Assembly (NCBI GenBank): GCA_023014485.1
Contig: JAJOZX010005526.1
Span: 1 to 64,000, forward strand
Reading direction: 5' to 3'
DNA from: Bathynomus jamesi
Lineage: Eukaryota > Arthropoda > Malacostraca > Isopoda > Cirolanidae
Length of the DNA stretch: 64,000 nucleotides
Part shown: positions 35,060 to 46,460 of the stretch, piece after piece
Layout: every line of letters starts with the position of its first letter
How positions within the stretch are numbered: position 1 is the stretch's first letter
Program-made: the position numbers and the translations under genes
The notes under the pieces: model-generated
What the model was told of the DNA's origin: nothing
The model's input: only the letters and a program-made list of their open reading frames with translations
The model's database searches: none

Positions 35060-38000
35060 GTGGTAGCACAGGTGAAAAGACATATATAACCTTTGTTAGA
35101 CTCCCCTCGCTCATACACATAGACTGGCCCTGCAAAGTCTACTCCCACTACATCAAATGGGGCAGTATAGACACACCGTTCTCTTGGAAGTGGAGCCACC
35201 TTTTCATAATAAGGCTTTGCACTCCAACGCTTGCAAACCACACATTTATGCAAGACCTTTTTTACTACTTGTCTAATTTTGGGAATCCAAAATTGTTGTC
35301 TAATCTCTATTATCACTTCTCTAACTCCCGCATGTAACAGCTTATGATGAGTATCCAGGATCAAAAGGCCCACAAAGTGCCCCCCAGAAGGTAGCAAAAT
35401 TGGATGTCTTTTCTCCTCTGGAAGCCCAGAAAACTGTAGTCTACCTCCTACTCTCAATAAATCCTGATCCAAAAACACATCCAAACCCTTGAGCGCAGAA
35501 TGTGTTGGTAGAACCTGTAATGGATGGCTGGTGAGCAATTCTCTCTCTTCACCAAATTTTTCCTTCTGCATATATACCACCCAGTATTTCCTGGCTTGCT
35601 GAATCTCATTACTGTTCAGAATTCCTTCCCTTCTTGTTTCTCCCTTAATGTTGTTGGTAAATCTATATACCCATGCTGTCACTCTTAACAATCTTTTCAG
35701 ACTGCTAATGTCCTCAAGCCTCAATATGGGGTCCTGCTGCATAACTTGACAACTGTTCACAGCGCATTTTCTCACCTCACTCACCCATGCTTCTTCAGCC
35801 TGGCATTCTCCTACAATAGGCTGATTAGAAGGCCAGTTTTCACTTCCAAGTTTTAGCCACTCTGGCCCATTCCACCACAAACTTGACGGTGAAAGATCTT
35901 TCACCGAAATTCCTCGTGTTGGTAAATCAGCGGGGTTTTGGATGCCTGGACAATGCTTCCATTGCTTGGGATCTGTGTGCGCTTGAATTTCCTCCACCCT
36001 TTTGGCAACAAATGGTTTTCATTTCCTTGCCTGACTTCTTAACCAGTGCCAAACTATAGTGGAGTCTGTCCAATAATAGCTTGGAATTTCATAGAGGGCC
36101 AAAGACTTTCGCACTGTAATTGCAAGCCGACTAGCAATAACGGCACCCATCAATTCCAACCTTGGAACCGAAAGCCTTTTCAAAGGTGCTACTCTGCTCT
36201 TTGCAGCAACCAACCTGCAACTTACTTCCTCTTGCCATGCGCCTCTTATATAAATACAAGTTGCATAGGCTTCCTCACTTGCATCACAAAAGATGTGCAG
36301 CTCCAAATTGTCTGGACTATTGTTCAACTCTCCAAAGTACCATCTTGGGATTTCAATGTCTCCAAGATGTGCCAATTCTTTGAACCAATATTTCCACCTT
36401 ACCACCATATGATCAGGTAACTCTTGGTCCCAACCAAGTCCAATTTCACAGAGGCTCTGAAACAAAATTTTTGACTTTATCACAAATGGAGCCAGGAATC
36501 CAAGAGGATCAAAGACCTTTGAAGCCAAACTAAGAGCTGTACGTTTTGTCCACCTTGTCTCATTCTCAGCCAGCTCTACTAAAGATTTCCCATTGAAGGT
36601 AAACAAATCATCATCTTGCTGCCAAACAATGCCTAGCACCTTTGCGTCTATTGCCCACAACTCCTTAATACCAGAATCCTCAATACTTTCTGCTGCATCA
36701 GGTACTACAGAGGAATGACTCATAAACTCTTGTAATTGCGAATGATTGGTCTGCCATTTTCTAAGCTCCATGCCAGCCTCCCTCATTATAGCTCTAGCCT
36801 CCATGAATATCTGTTTAGCCATTTCTGTATTATCCACGGAACACAGCAAATCATCAACATAAAAATTTTTCCTTATGTGTTCAATAGTGTTAGGATAGAC
36901 TTCAGAATATTTCTTAAAATGGTACTGCATAGTAGCTGCCAACAGAAATGGACTAGAGCTGAGGCCAAACAACACTGACTTCATTCTATATGCTTGAACC
37001 TTAGGTTCATTTTCCAACAAGTCTTTCGTATCCACCCACAGATACCTTACTGCATCTCTGTCCTCTGGTTTTAACTTTATCCGCAAAAAGGCTTGCTTCA
37101 CATCTGCAGTCAATGCTACTCTACCAAACCTGAATCTCAGTAACAAGGAAAATAAATCTGCATTTAAATTTGGCCCAGCATCCAAACAGTCATTCAAGGA
37201 CACACCACCTTTGTCCTTGGCTGAGCCATCAAAAACTACCCTCAGTTTGGTGGTAGTTTTGTCTCGCCGTACCACTGCATGGTGTGGCAGATAATGTGCC
37301 TCCTGGCTCACCAGCTCACCTTGCACCCTTTCAGCATAGCCCTCCCTTACATAACTTAGGATGGCCTCATCGTATTCAATTAACAACTCCTCATTTTTTC
37401 TTACCCTGTACAATGAAGTCTCCAACCTCCGATTAGCTAGCTGAAGGTTTGAACCGGGTTTGCAAGAATCCTTCCATGGTAGGCCAACTTCATAGCAACC
37501 ATCTCTAAACCCAATCCCTTTTTCAAATTGCTCTAAAACATCATTGTTCACTGTACTTGCCTGGTTGTCCTTTATGCCAATATATTCAAGTTCCCAAAAC
37601 GCTTTCAAATGCCTTTCCAGACCATGGCTGTTCTCCTCAATCTTAACAAAAAGAGCAACTTCCATTTCATTGCAATAACTACCATGTAGCATCCAGCCTA
37701 GCTTACTTTCAATAGCTACCGGGCCTTGAGATGTACGGACAATATTACCAGTGATGAAGTCCCAATAATAGTCAGCTCCAATCAAAAGACTAATATCTTC
37801 TGTTCCCTCAAACTTATTATTGCCCAAATTAATTCCTTTAACTTGCAATTCTTGGACACATGCCATATCTAAACAAGTAGTGACTGGAGCACAAAGTTCC
37901 TCAATCTCTACAGCTTGGACCTTGATAGTGGGACTTTGTGGTAACAACCCTTTAACCAGAACTTCTACCTTCTTAAATTTGGTTCGGTTTTGAACGGAAC

Positions 38001-39515
38001 CCCCAAACCCAGAAATTCTTAAATTTTCCCTCTTAAGTTCTTTAAACTTCAATTTTCTGGAAATTCTGGTCTTAATAAAACTACACTGGCTACCACTATC
38101 AAACAACACTCTTACAGTAGCTTCTCCCTCATTCCCAATTAATAAGGCTGCAGTTGTTTGCAATAATCCCCCTTTACTTTTACTCCCTTGCATAGCAGTG
38201 GCATGTGCCACTGATGTCTCTACTTCTGGGGTAGGCCTACTAAGAGTGTTTTCACACAATAATGGCTGATGCCTACCATGACATTTTTTGCACAAAATTT
38301 TAAACTTACAAAACCTTGCTCTATGACCTTTCAAAAAACATTTAAAACATGCTGTGGACTTAGTTACCCTGTCCTTTCTCTCCTCAAAGGGTAAGGCCTC
38401 AGCCACCTCACATTTATATGACTTGTGGTTGCCTTCGCAAAATATGCATTCCTTGATTCCCTTTAATTTATTCTCAGAGGAGGCATGTAGAGCTGACACT
38501 GTACCTGGGCTATTCCTTTTTGTGGAAACTTTGGTGCTGTGCCTGCCTTTGTCCCCTTGTTTACCATCCCACTGTGCAAACTCAACTCCCTCTCGTCTTG
38601 CTAATTCTGTGCCTAAAAGACTTAACATCTGCTGAAGGGGGATGTACACATGTTCTGCAGAGTGTCCCCTACTTAATTCAAGCAAAATTGAGCTAGGCAA
38701 TTTAGACTCCAGTGTAGGAACCAACATTATACCATACTTTTCCATTCCTACACCCAAGTTGTCCAGGGACCTAGTTCTAATTTCAAATTCATCATATAAC
38801 TGCCGTAACTCCTTGACACTACAGTATTAGGATTATTAACAGGAGGTATAGCTAAAAGTGCACGGAGGTGGCTTTTAATTAAGATCTCTGGCTTACCAAA
38901 CCGTTTCTTTAATATATCCCAAGCCACATTATAATTAGCCTCTGTTAATGCTAATCCTGCTATAGTCTTTGCTGCCTCCCCTTCCAAGAGGGACCGCAAA
39001 TAATTAAACTTCTCCACGGCACTTAACACTTGACTAGAATGAACTGCTGATTGAAAACTGTCTGCCCATCCTTGCCATTCCTGAATACTCCCAGAAAATG
39101 TTTTGAGTACAAGCCTCGGTAATTGAACTACAGATCTGTTAACCTTAACTTCACAAACATCATTTGTTGAGTGTTGTGTTTCATTATCAGACCTGGTCTC
39201 TAACTGTACTGAGCTACTAAACTCTTTTGCTCGGAGGCCTACGTTAATTATATCATCAATAATCTCTTCAAAGTAAATTATGTTATTTTCTATTTCATCC
39301 TCTTCTATAAGAGCCTCAATTTTAACATTTACCTCACTTAGAGCAACCTTTTTAGTTTCTAATATGGAAAGCTGCGCAGTCACTAAGCGTAAATCCTCTT
39401 GCTCTATGGCAGAATCTATAGTGGCAATGACCTTTGTAATTAGACCTTTGTAGGCGCTTCTCCTTTTTATAAATTTGTTCAATTCAGATGCACTCATCTT
39501 CAATGCAAACAACAA
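35060..39515 (-). pseudogene. BEL-D Gag-Pol up to the hAT-2 border
   Basis: Gag starts at 39497 (MSASELNKF; an upstream ATG is at 39515). A 5-bp insertion at about 38820 is the only frameshift. After it one frame of 912 residues (38757-36019) carries the rest of Gag, three zinc knuckles, protease DSG, RT with ADVKQAF and an intact YVDDLL, and most of RNase H. A single G-to-A change turns a conserved Trp codon into TGA at 36019-36021 (QARK, stop, KPFVA). The frame continues from 35997 into the integrase until hAT-2. Three lesions in all: one frameshift, one nonsense codon and the hAT insertion. Confidence 0.93.
35887..35906. other. Perfect 20-bp palindrome in BEL-D pol
   Basis: CGGTGAAAGATCTTTCACCG is its own reverse complement. 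Copies A and C have t where D has g (left) and c (right). One of the two changes is a Gln-to-Pro substitution in the encoded protein. Confidence 0.88.
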
Positions 39516-39702
39516 TTGGGCTCAATGCCAAATAAGCTGAATTGGCAGAAATACTTAACCGAACTGATCAAACGTAAATTTTATTTTCAAATAAACTGAA
39601 TTGCTAGGTGGGGTACTAACCAACACCAGTATGGAATACCAATTTTTCCACCCAAGTAACTGGCGCACTGGTCTGCAACCTTCGCCTACGAATAATAAAC
39701 CA

Positions 39703-40140
39703 AATTAACCAAACTGGTAAATGTAGGCCAAAAACAACGACAGACAAGTGGCCAAGTTTCGCAATTGGGCAACCAAACTTTCTACCCTGGGACCTTAATT
39801 CAATAATAACCCAAAATTAACCAAACCAGTAAAATGTAGGCCAAAACAACGACAGACGACTGGCCAAGTTTCGCAATTGGGCAACCAAACTTTCTACCCT
39901 GGGACCTTAATTCAACAATAACCCAAAATTAACCAAACCGGTAAAATGTAGGCCAAAACAACGACAGACGACTGGCCAAGTTTCGCAATTGGGCGACCAA
40001 ACTTTTTACCCTGGGACCTTAATTCAATAATAACCCAAAATTAACCAAACCGGTAAAATGTAGGCCAAAACAACGACAGACGACTGGCCAAGTTTCGCAA
40101 TTGGGCGACCAAATTTTCTACCCTGGGACCTTAACTCAAT
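39703..40140 (-). repeat. BEL-D leader minisatellite, 4 copies
   Basis: Four units of about 115 bp, one fewer than in its tandem partner C. The loss or gain of one unit happened after, or during, the tandem duplication. Confidence 0.9.
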
Positions 40141-40250
40141 AATACTCAACCCGTCTAGGCCTAACTTGGGCTACAATTTGCACAATCAGAACTTTGCCGA
40201 AAAATAGTCACTGACTCAGTCTTGGGGTAGAATCCGGTTCTGAAGGACCA

Positions 40251-40858
40251 TTTTATTTTATTTATTTGTTGGGTTCAAAATCCCAGCTGAGCCGTTAACG
40301 GCCAAATTCTAAAGGGCCAGTTCTATCTGAAGCCCAAGTTAAGCTAAATTAAAACTTACGGATTTGAGATCCTATTAGGTCCTACCTCAGGGTAACCTCA
40401 GGGTTGCTGACTCGATGCGGGCCTACCTTAGACCTTTGTTACATGAATTTAATATAAACAAAAGGGGTACTATTTATGGTCTTCTTTCTCAACCTTGCAA
40501 CAACAACGCAACCTGGACTATTGCACGATGCAACAATCTTGTATCTACACAACCAAACTGAATTGCAAGAGAGCTCTCTAATCTCTATCAGACCACACCC
40601 TGTACGTACGACATCCCACAAACGAGTAGAAAAGACGCGCAGCGCCCCAAAATGATGCCACCAGCGTCCCAAACACTGATGCCACAAGAGCCCAAAAATG
40701 CTAGCTCTTATTAAGTGAATTTTTCACTAACCTTACAATTATGAGATGGATATATATACACCTTAACTTAATATATACAAGCAATGCTGCATCAATCAGC
40801 TTAGTCATCATATCGCCTTGGGACAACAATGGTTCTTCCTCTTCTAGATTTTCTAACA
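40251..40858 (-). repeat. BEL-D 5' LTR (608 bp)
   Basis: It runs from the primer site to TGTTAGAAAATC at 40858 on the minus strand. Its inner edge reads AA instead of the expected CA (+ strand ccattttatttt against ccatgttatttt), so the terminal dinucleotide is mutated. Flanking DNA from 40859 is not BEL. Confidence 0.92.
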
Positions 40859-41035
40859 TACTACAGATTAGGATTAATTACATCAAAGAAAATATCATTA
40901 CCTTGATATAATAAAGTATCTCGCATCTCATCAGTTTAATTCAGACATCATCAGATTCATCAGTTTAATCGAATTGAATATAAACACAAATGATTTTACT
41001 TAGGTATAACATTCTAATAGTCATCATAAACCTGC
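40859..41035. other. AT-rich flank of the BEL cluster
   Basis: No coding potential or known repeat is recognised. Imperfect repeats of catcagtttaat occur near 40930-40970. This is the right-hand insertion flank of the BEL dimer. Confidence 0.5.
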
Positions 41036-41039
41036 AAAA

Positions 41040-41530
41040 TAATAATACAGAAAGGTTACGCGAACTAGACCTACATTCACTGGAAAGGAGAAGAGAGATA
41101 CACCATTATTTACACTTGGAAAATAATGGAGAAACTAGTCCCTAATCTTACTCTGAACCTTATAACTCCCCAAACAACGGTGGAAAGTAGAAATGCCAGA
41201 TTGTATCGTGTTCCCAAATTAAAGGCGAGACAGGGAACATCCTTAACCCTGAAAGAAAATAGTTTTGTTGCGAGAGGACCAAAACTGTTTAATCAGCTGC
41301 CCCAAGACCTAATAAACACGAATGGAGTTGCAGTGGACATCTTCAAAAGAAGATTAGACGCCTGGCTCAGAACAATCCCCGATGAGCCGGGCGTACCTGG
41401 CTATGTGAGGTGGAGAGCACAAGAAACCAACTCACTACTTCACCAGGCCAACTCAAGAGGTGGGGCGACAAGCTTGACCTTCGCGAAATGAGGAATCATC
41501 GCGCGGAACCTTTGTAAGGTTGTAAGGTAA
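41040..41530 (+). pseudogene. LINE 3' end: last part of the RT ORF and tail
   Basis: After one shift near 41095 a frame of 121 residues (41126-41491) is similar to the product of 48087-48464 on the other strand: both have KLVPNL, PKLKARQGTS and FKRRLDAWLRTIPDEPGV. It is the C-terminal end of a CR1/jockey-like LINE ORF2. It is followed by agcttgaccttcgcg and a short tail that ends in aaggtaaggtaatatata. Only the 3' end is present, as expected for 5'-truncated LINE copies. Confidence 0.8.
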
Positions 41531-41810
41531 GGTAATATATATATATATATATATATCGGGTGGCCCAAAAAAAATGGCACCAATTTTGAGAAGTGATATC
41601 TCAATAACCATTGCAGCTAGGGACTTAAATAAACAACCAAATGAAAGATACTTCTTTTCTCTTTAAATACGTATTCTATGGCTTGATGGTTATAAGACCA
41701 TATAATGCCCGAAATTGGCTTCCAAAGAAAATATTAAAAAAAAAGTTGCGCATTTATATTTATTCCTTGATCCTAATTTTAAATGAAATTTTTCTATTCC
41801 AGACCCCTCA

Positions 41811-42009
41811 AGATGGGATTGAGAGAATCTGATAAGAACATTATACAAGCACTACGTGAAGAAAAAGGATATTCATTAAACAGAATCCTTTACGAATTTC
41901 CAAATAGAAATTGGAAAAAAAGAACTGTGGCACATTTTTAACAAAAACTTAAAGAAACCGGCAGCAGTCAACGGCGTCTGGGAAGTGGTCGACCAGAAAC
42001 TATTAGAAC
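41811..42009 (+). pseudogene. mariner transposase N-terminus, left arm
   Basis: MGLRESDKNIIQALREEKGY begins the DNA-binding region. A stop at about 41940 and the hAT insertion at 42010 interrupt it. The frame resumes at 45788 (ENIEKVNEMVLSQEEQ). Confidence 0.8.
42002..42009. other. Target-site duplication of the ZMYM1-like hAT, left
   Basis: attagaac, repeated at 45780-45787. The empty site survives in the right palindrome arm as gttctaat at 46034-46041. Confidence 0.95.
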
Positions 42010-45000
42010 CAGTGGCGGTTCCTCATATGGGCAATATGGGCAGCCGCACAGGGCGGCATTTGTGGAGGGGCGGCATGAGCGCCTGCAAAAAAAATAAAAA
42101 TAAAAATAAGAATAAATAAATAAAGAAATAAATAAAAATAAAAAATAAAATAAAATAAATAATAAAAGATCAATAAATATATTTTTATTAATAAAAAACC
42201 ATCTATTGCATTTTCCATAAACCTTCCCATAAAAGACCTAAACAATGCAAAATGCTTTCAGATTAATATTATTGGGAATAAAGGCCCATACTTTAACATA
42301 TGTAATGTTATTTTTCTGGGTTTGGTTAAATAGTGAAATGTATATTATTTATTACAGAACGAATCTTCACACTAAGCCACTAAGGTCTGTCAAATAACCG
42401 CAAATGGATAAGAAGAGGTCAAAGCTATCAGGTGCTCAGTTTAGAAAAAAGAGGAAAGAAGAAGAGGAGAAACGAGCAAAAGATAAAGGTATAGAGCTAT
42501 GTCATCTACTCTTCACTGCTATATTGCACTGCTATTTTGTGATATAGCTTTCTGAGTCATTTGAAGTGTACTATTATGTATATAATTAGCCATTAACCAA
42601 GGAGGTTGTATTATTCATTTGTTTCCTATTCTAAAAGTTTAATAAATTGTGCTTAATAACATGTTAAATTAATTGTACTAGCCTATTCATGCATTGGTCT
42701 GTTATGTTCTATTTTACTATTTGCAGGGGCACTTTTGAAATATTTTGGAACACCCTCTGCCACTAGCCAGGATGAGAAGCCGTCTACTTCTGCCATTATT
42801 GAGGCTGAGGAGCCATCTACCTCCTCAGCCTCACATATGTCTCCACAAATGCAGTCTGATCCTGAGGATGAAGACCCATTTGCTTCTACTTCTCCCCGGC
42901 AGGACTCTTCAGGTGAGTTTGTGTGCACATATGTCTGTGAGTGTGTGCGTGTGTGTGTGTATGTGTATGTGTGTGCATCCCTGCAAAGCATTTTGCAAAC
43001 AGTTATAAATTATAATGTTATTATCACTGGGTATGTGTGGTGTTTCACCACTATAATTCCATAACACCACCACCATCCATAACAAAGTGCTGTGAATAAT
43101 GTGTTATCTAACTTAGGTGTGTATACTAATGAGTAATGCTCTTGTTCTTTCTATTAGAAATGCCTGGAGCAGAATCGCCTCCTGAGGATGAGTCTCTGTC
43201 CACCGACCCTGCTAACTGGCCTTCAGTTCTGACTGAGAGAATTCGGACACAACTGGTTTCCAGGGGACCAAGTCAAGTACCATCTGACTTTGTATTCCCT
43301 AGAAACGACAGTGACGGAAGAAGTTTCCACCATCAATACTTCAGGAAGTCATTGGTTAGTGGGGAAAATATAACCAGAAGTTGGTTGGTCTATTCCTTAA
43401 AAGACAACAGCCTTTTCTGTTTCTGTTGTACATTATTTTCCAAGAGGAAAATAAATTTAACAAGTTTGGGACTCTCGGACTGGAAGCATGCAAGCTCATT
43501 GCTCACATCACATGACAACAGTTCAGAACACCAAAATTCTATGAAAATCTGGAAAGAACTGGCAGTGAGGATGAGAAAGGGGGAGACCATTGACAAGCAG
43601 GAGATGGCACTTCTGGAGGCTGAGAAGTTGAGATGGAGAGCGGTGCTGACACGTCTCACTGCTATTGTGCATTCTCTGGCAGTTAGGAATTTGGCACTAA
43701 GGGGACATACAGAAAAATTGTTCTCACCATCAAATGGCAATTTTCTGAAAGAAGTTGAACTGATGGCACAATTTGATACTATAATGCAAGAGCACATTAA
43801 CCGTGTCCAAAAAGGGACCTCCAGTCACACCAGCTACCTCGGCCACCACATACAAAACGAACTCATTGATTTGTCGAGCAGCAAGACCATTTCAGCAATG
43901 GTGAGCGACATCAAACAATCAAAGTTTTTTTCAATAATTCTAGATTGCACTCCAGATATCAACCACACTGAACAGTTGTCAGTTGTGATTCGGGTTGTGT
44001 CACTGGAGGGGAAGCCCCATATAAAGGAACATTTCATGGGGTTTTTGGAGGCAGAGGAGTCCACTGGTCAACATTTGGCATCTCTGATTCTGAAGAGACT
44101 GGAGGAGCTAAAAGTTCCTTTCATGGACTGTAGAGGACAATCATACGACAACGGGGCCAACATGAGGGGAAAAAACAAGGGTGTTCAATCCAGGCTCCTA
44201 GAAATTAATCCCAGAGCTCTGTTTGTTCCATGTGGGGCTCATTCTCTGAATTTGCTTGTGGCCGATGCTGCTAAGGGATCTATTGATGCCACAAGTTACT
44301 TTGGCATCTTGCAGAAGCTTTACAACTTGTTTTCAGCCTCCACACAACGATGGGCCATTTTGAAAAAACATGTGAACATCACATTGAAGATGTGGTCTGA
44401 TACAAGGTGGGAAAGCAAGATCAAGAGTGTGGAGCCCCTGAGATATCAGGCAGCTGCAGTGAGAGATGCACTGATCGAGGTGAGGGACCACACCAAAGAC
44501 TCTGTAATAAAGGTCGAGGCTCAATCTCTGTCAGAGGAGGTTGGGTCATACCGCTTCGCCATTTGTTCAGTGGTGTGGCATGACCTGTTGTGCCAAATTC
44601 AGCATGTGAGCAAGCAGATGCAGTCTCCTAGCATGCACGTTGATGTTGCAGTAAATCTCCTAAAAAAAACAGAGAGAGGTCTCCGCAATTACAGGGCAAC
44701 AGGTTTTGTGGCTGCACAAATGGCAGCCACAGATATCTGTGAACAAATGAATGTGGAGGCTGTGTTAAAACAAAAACGGCTGAGGTCCACAAAGCGGCAC
44801 TTCTCCTATGAAGCATCTGATGAGCCCTTGATTGATGCTTTGAAGAAGCTGGAGGTGACATTTTTCAATGCAGTGGTTGATGCTGCAACATCAGCCATTC
44901 AGGAAAGATTTTCCACGTTGGAAATTGTGGGAGAGAAGTTTGGAGTGCTGACACATTTCCAAAATCTCACATTTGAGGAGCTGACAGAACAATGTGTGAA

Positions 45001-45779
45001 CCTTAGTACTACACTACACTTTAAGGGACAATCTGACTTGGATGGCAGAGAGCTTGCACAGGAGCTGAAGAACTTGCCTGACTTGCCATCAAAGACCATA
45101 TCCTTGCTTGAACTGCTGACATTTATCCATGAAAGGGAGCTCTCTGAAATATATCCAAATTTGTGGACTGCTCTCAGAATTGGTCTTACTCTTCCAGTCA
45201 CTGTTGCTGAAGCAGAGAGGAGCTTTTCAAAGCTGAAGCTCATCAAATCCTACCTGAGGTCAACTATGTCACAGGAACGCCTTACCGGTCTGGCCATCAT
45301 CAGTATAAATCATACAATTGCTGAGCAGATTTCATAGTCAGGCTTTAGATGGCAGTTGTGCTGTGGTGCAATTTATTTTGTTTCTTGTTCAAAGTGTAGC
45401 ATAATAATTACCTTCTCTTAAGTGTCTTATTCTATTTATGTGATAGAGCATTTGTACAATTTAGAAATTTGATTCTCTAGTTTATTTATGGCAGTTGTGC
45501 AATTTAATTTGTATTTTTCCTGTTCATAGTATCATAATTACATTCTCTTAAGTGAGTTATTCTATTTACGTGATGAAGGATTTGTAAAATTCAGAAATTT
45601 GAGTCTTTGTTTTGGTTCTGAAGTTCCAACAATTAGTCCAATAAAAAGTTATTTTGTGAAAGAGTTATGTCTGTCCTTTATTTTGGGGGGATTCGAATGT
45701 GTGTGTGTGGCGAACAGGGGGGGGGGGGCGCTGAAGGTGAGGTTCGCCCAGGGCGTCATGTAAGCTAGGACCGCCACTG
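42010..45779 (+). mobile_element. ZMYM1-like hAT transposon, complete (3770 bp)
   Basis: The ends CAGTGGCGGT... and ...ACCGCCACTG form the TIR, with perfect 8-bp duplications (attagaac). It carries one transposase gene (42404-45337) that looks unbroken. A gt-rich microsatellite lies in intron 2 (42915-42975) and a run of G near the right end (45717-45728). It could be active. Confidence 0.95.
42404..45337 (+). CDS. ZMYM1-like hAT transposase, three exons, apparently intact (816 aa)
   Basis: Exons 42404-42488, 42727-42912 and 43158-45337 join in phase (1, 1) through GT...AG introns, 2451 nt with stop. The start MDKKRSKLSGAQFRKKRKEE has the basic opening typical of this group. A TTF-type zinc finger follows (SWLVYS...LFCFCCTLFSK), then a DUF4371-like RNase H-fold core with candidate catalytic D353 (ILDCTPDI) and D421 (SYDNGANM), a CxxH (CGAHSLNL), RW, and the C-terminal dimerisation region with E777 (AERSFSK). 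D-D spacing is 68 and E lies 39 residues from the end, both usual for hAT. It would mobilise the surrounding element. The exon 1 and 2 calls are inferred from splice consensus and homology style; if wrong, the frame from 43160 alone still encodes 725 residues. Confidence 0.87.
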
Positions 45780-45787
45780 ATTAGAAC

Positions 45788-46231
45788 GCCAGAAAACATT
45801 GAAAAAGTAAATGAAATGGTTTTAAGTCAAGAGGAACAACCGGGAACAAGTAAAAGTGAACGTGAAGTTGCGAAAGAAACCGGGATTTCACGTTCATCAG
45901 TACAGCGAATTATTCGCTGTACTGATGAACGTGAAATCCCGGTTTCTTTCGCAACTTCACGTTCACTTTTACTTGTTCCCGGTTGTTCCTCTTGACTTAA
46001 AACCATTTCATTTACTTTTTCAATGTTTTCTGGCGTTCTAATAGTTTCTGGTCGACCACTTCCCGGACGCCGTTGACTGCTGCCGGTTTCTTTAAGTTTT
46101 TGTAAAAAATGTGCCACAGTTCTTTTTTTCCAATTTCTATTTGGAAATTCGTAAAGGATTATGTTTAATGAATATCCTTTTTCTTCACGTAGTGCTTGTA
46201 TAATGTTCTTATCAGATTCTCTCAATCCCAT
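45788..46231 (-). pseudogene. mariner transposase N-terminus, right arm
   Basis: On the minus strand, MGLRESDKNIIQAL starts at 46231 and runs through two helix-turn-helix segments (NRNWKKRTVAHFLQKL, GISRSSVQRIIR) with GRPETIRTP between them. Past the centre of the palindrome (45911) the frame reads the other arm's antisense and stops. No catalytic domain is present. Confidence 0.85.
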
Positions 46232-46460
46232 CTTGAGGGGTCTGGAATAGAAAAATTTCATTTAAAATTAGGATCAAGGAATAAATATAAATGCGCAACT
46301 TTTTTTTGTATATTTTTTTTGGAAGCCAATTTTGGGCATTATATGGGCTTATAACCATCAAACCATAGAATAAGTATTTAAAGAGAAAAGAATTATCTTT
46401 CATTTGGTTGTTTTTTTGAGTCCCTAGCTGCAATGGTTATATATATATATATATATATAT

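Larger units (their letters stand above)
28507..40858 (-). mobile_element. BEL/Pao copy D with hAT-2 inserted
   Basis: It is complete from 5' LTR (40251-40858) to 3' LTR (28507-29119) on the minus strand. hAT-2 (30042-35059) interrupts the integrase frame. Without hAT-2 the element would be about 7.3 kb. This is the least broken BEL copy. Confidence 0.94.
41556..46440. mobile_element. Palindromic Tc1/mariner fragment, split by a hAT element
   Basis: Excluding the hAT at 42010-45779, 41604-45910 and 45912-46440 are reverse-complement arms of about 529 bp around 45911. Each arm is the 5' part of a Tc1/mariner element up to the second helix-turn-helix of the transposase. The left arm continues outward into a terminal repeat (gggtggcccaaaaaaaatgg) that the right arm lacks. 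Both sides end in (TA)n. The arms differ at scattered positions, so the palindrome is not a simple copying artefact. Confidence 0.88.

Noticed and set aside
1..40858. Endogenous retrovirus with an envelope gene
   Set aside because: No frame after the integrase in either LTR family and no envelope-like product; they are plain BEL/Pao and Gypsy retrotransposons.
42003..42245. 80-codon frame rich in Ile/Phe/Leu suggesting a membrane protein
   Set aside because: It is an A/T-rich low-complexity leader of the ZMYM1-like hAT (ataaaaataaa runs), not coding.
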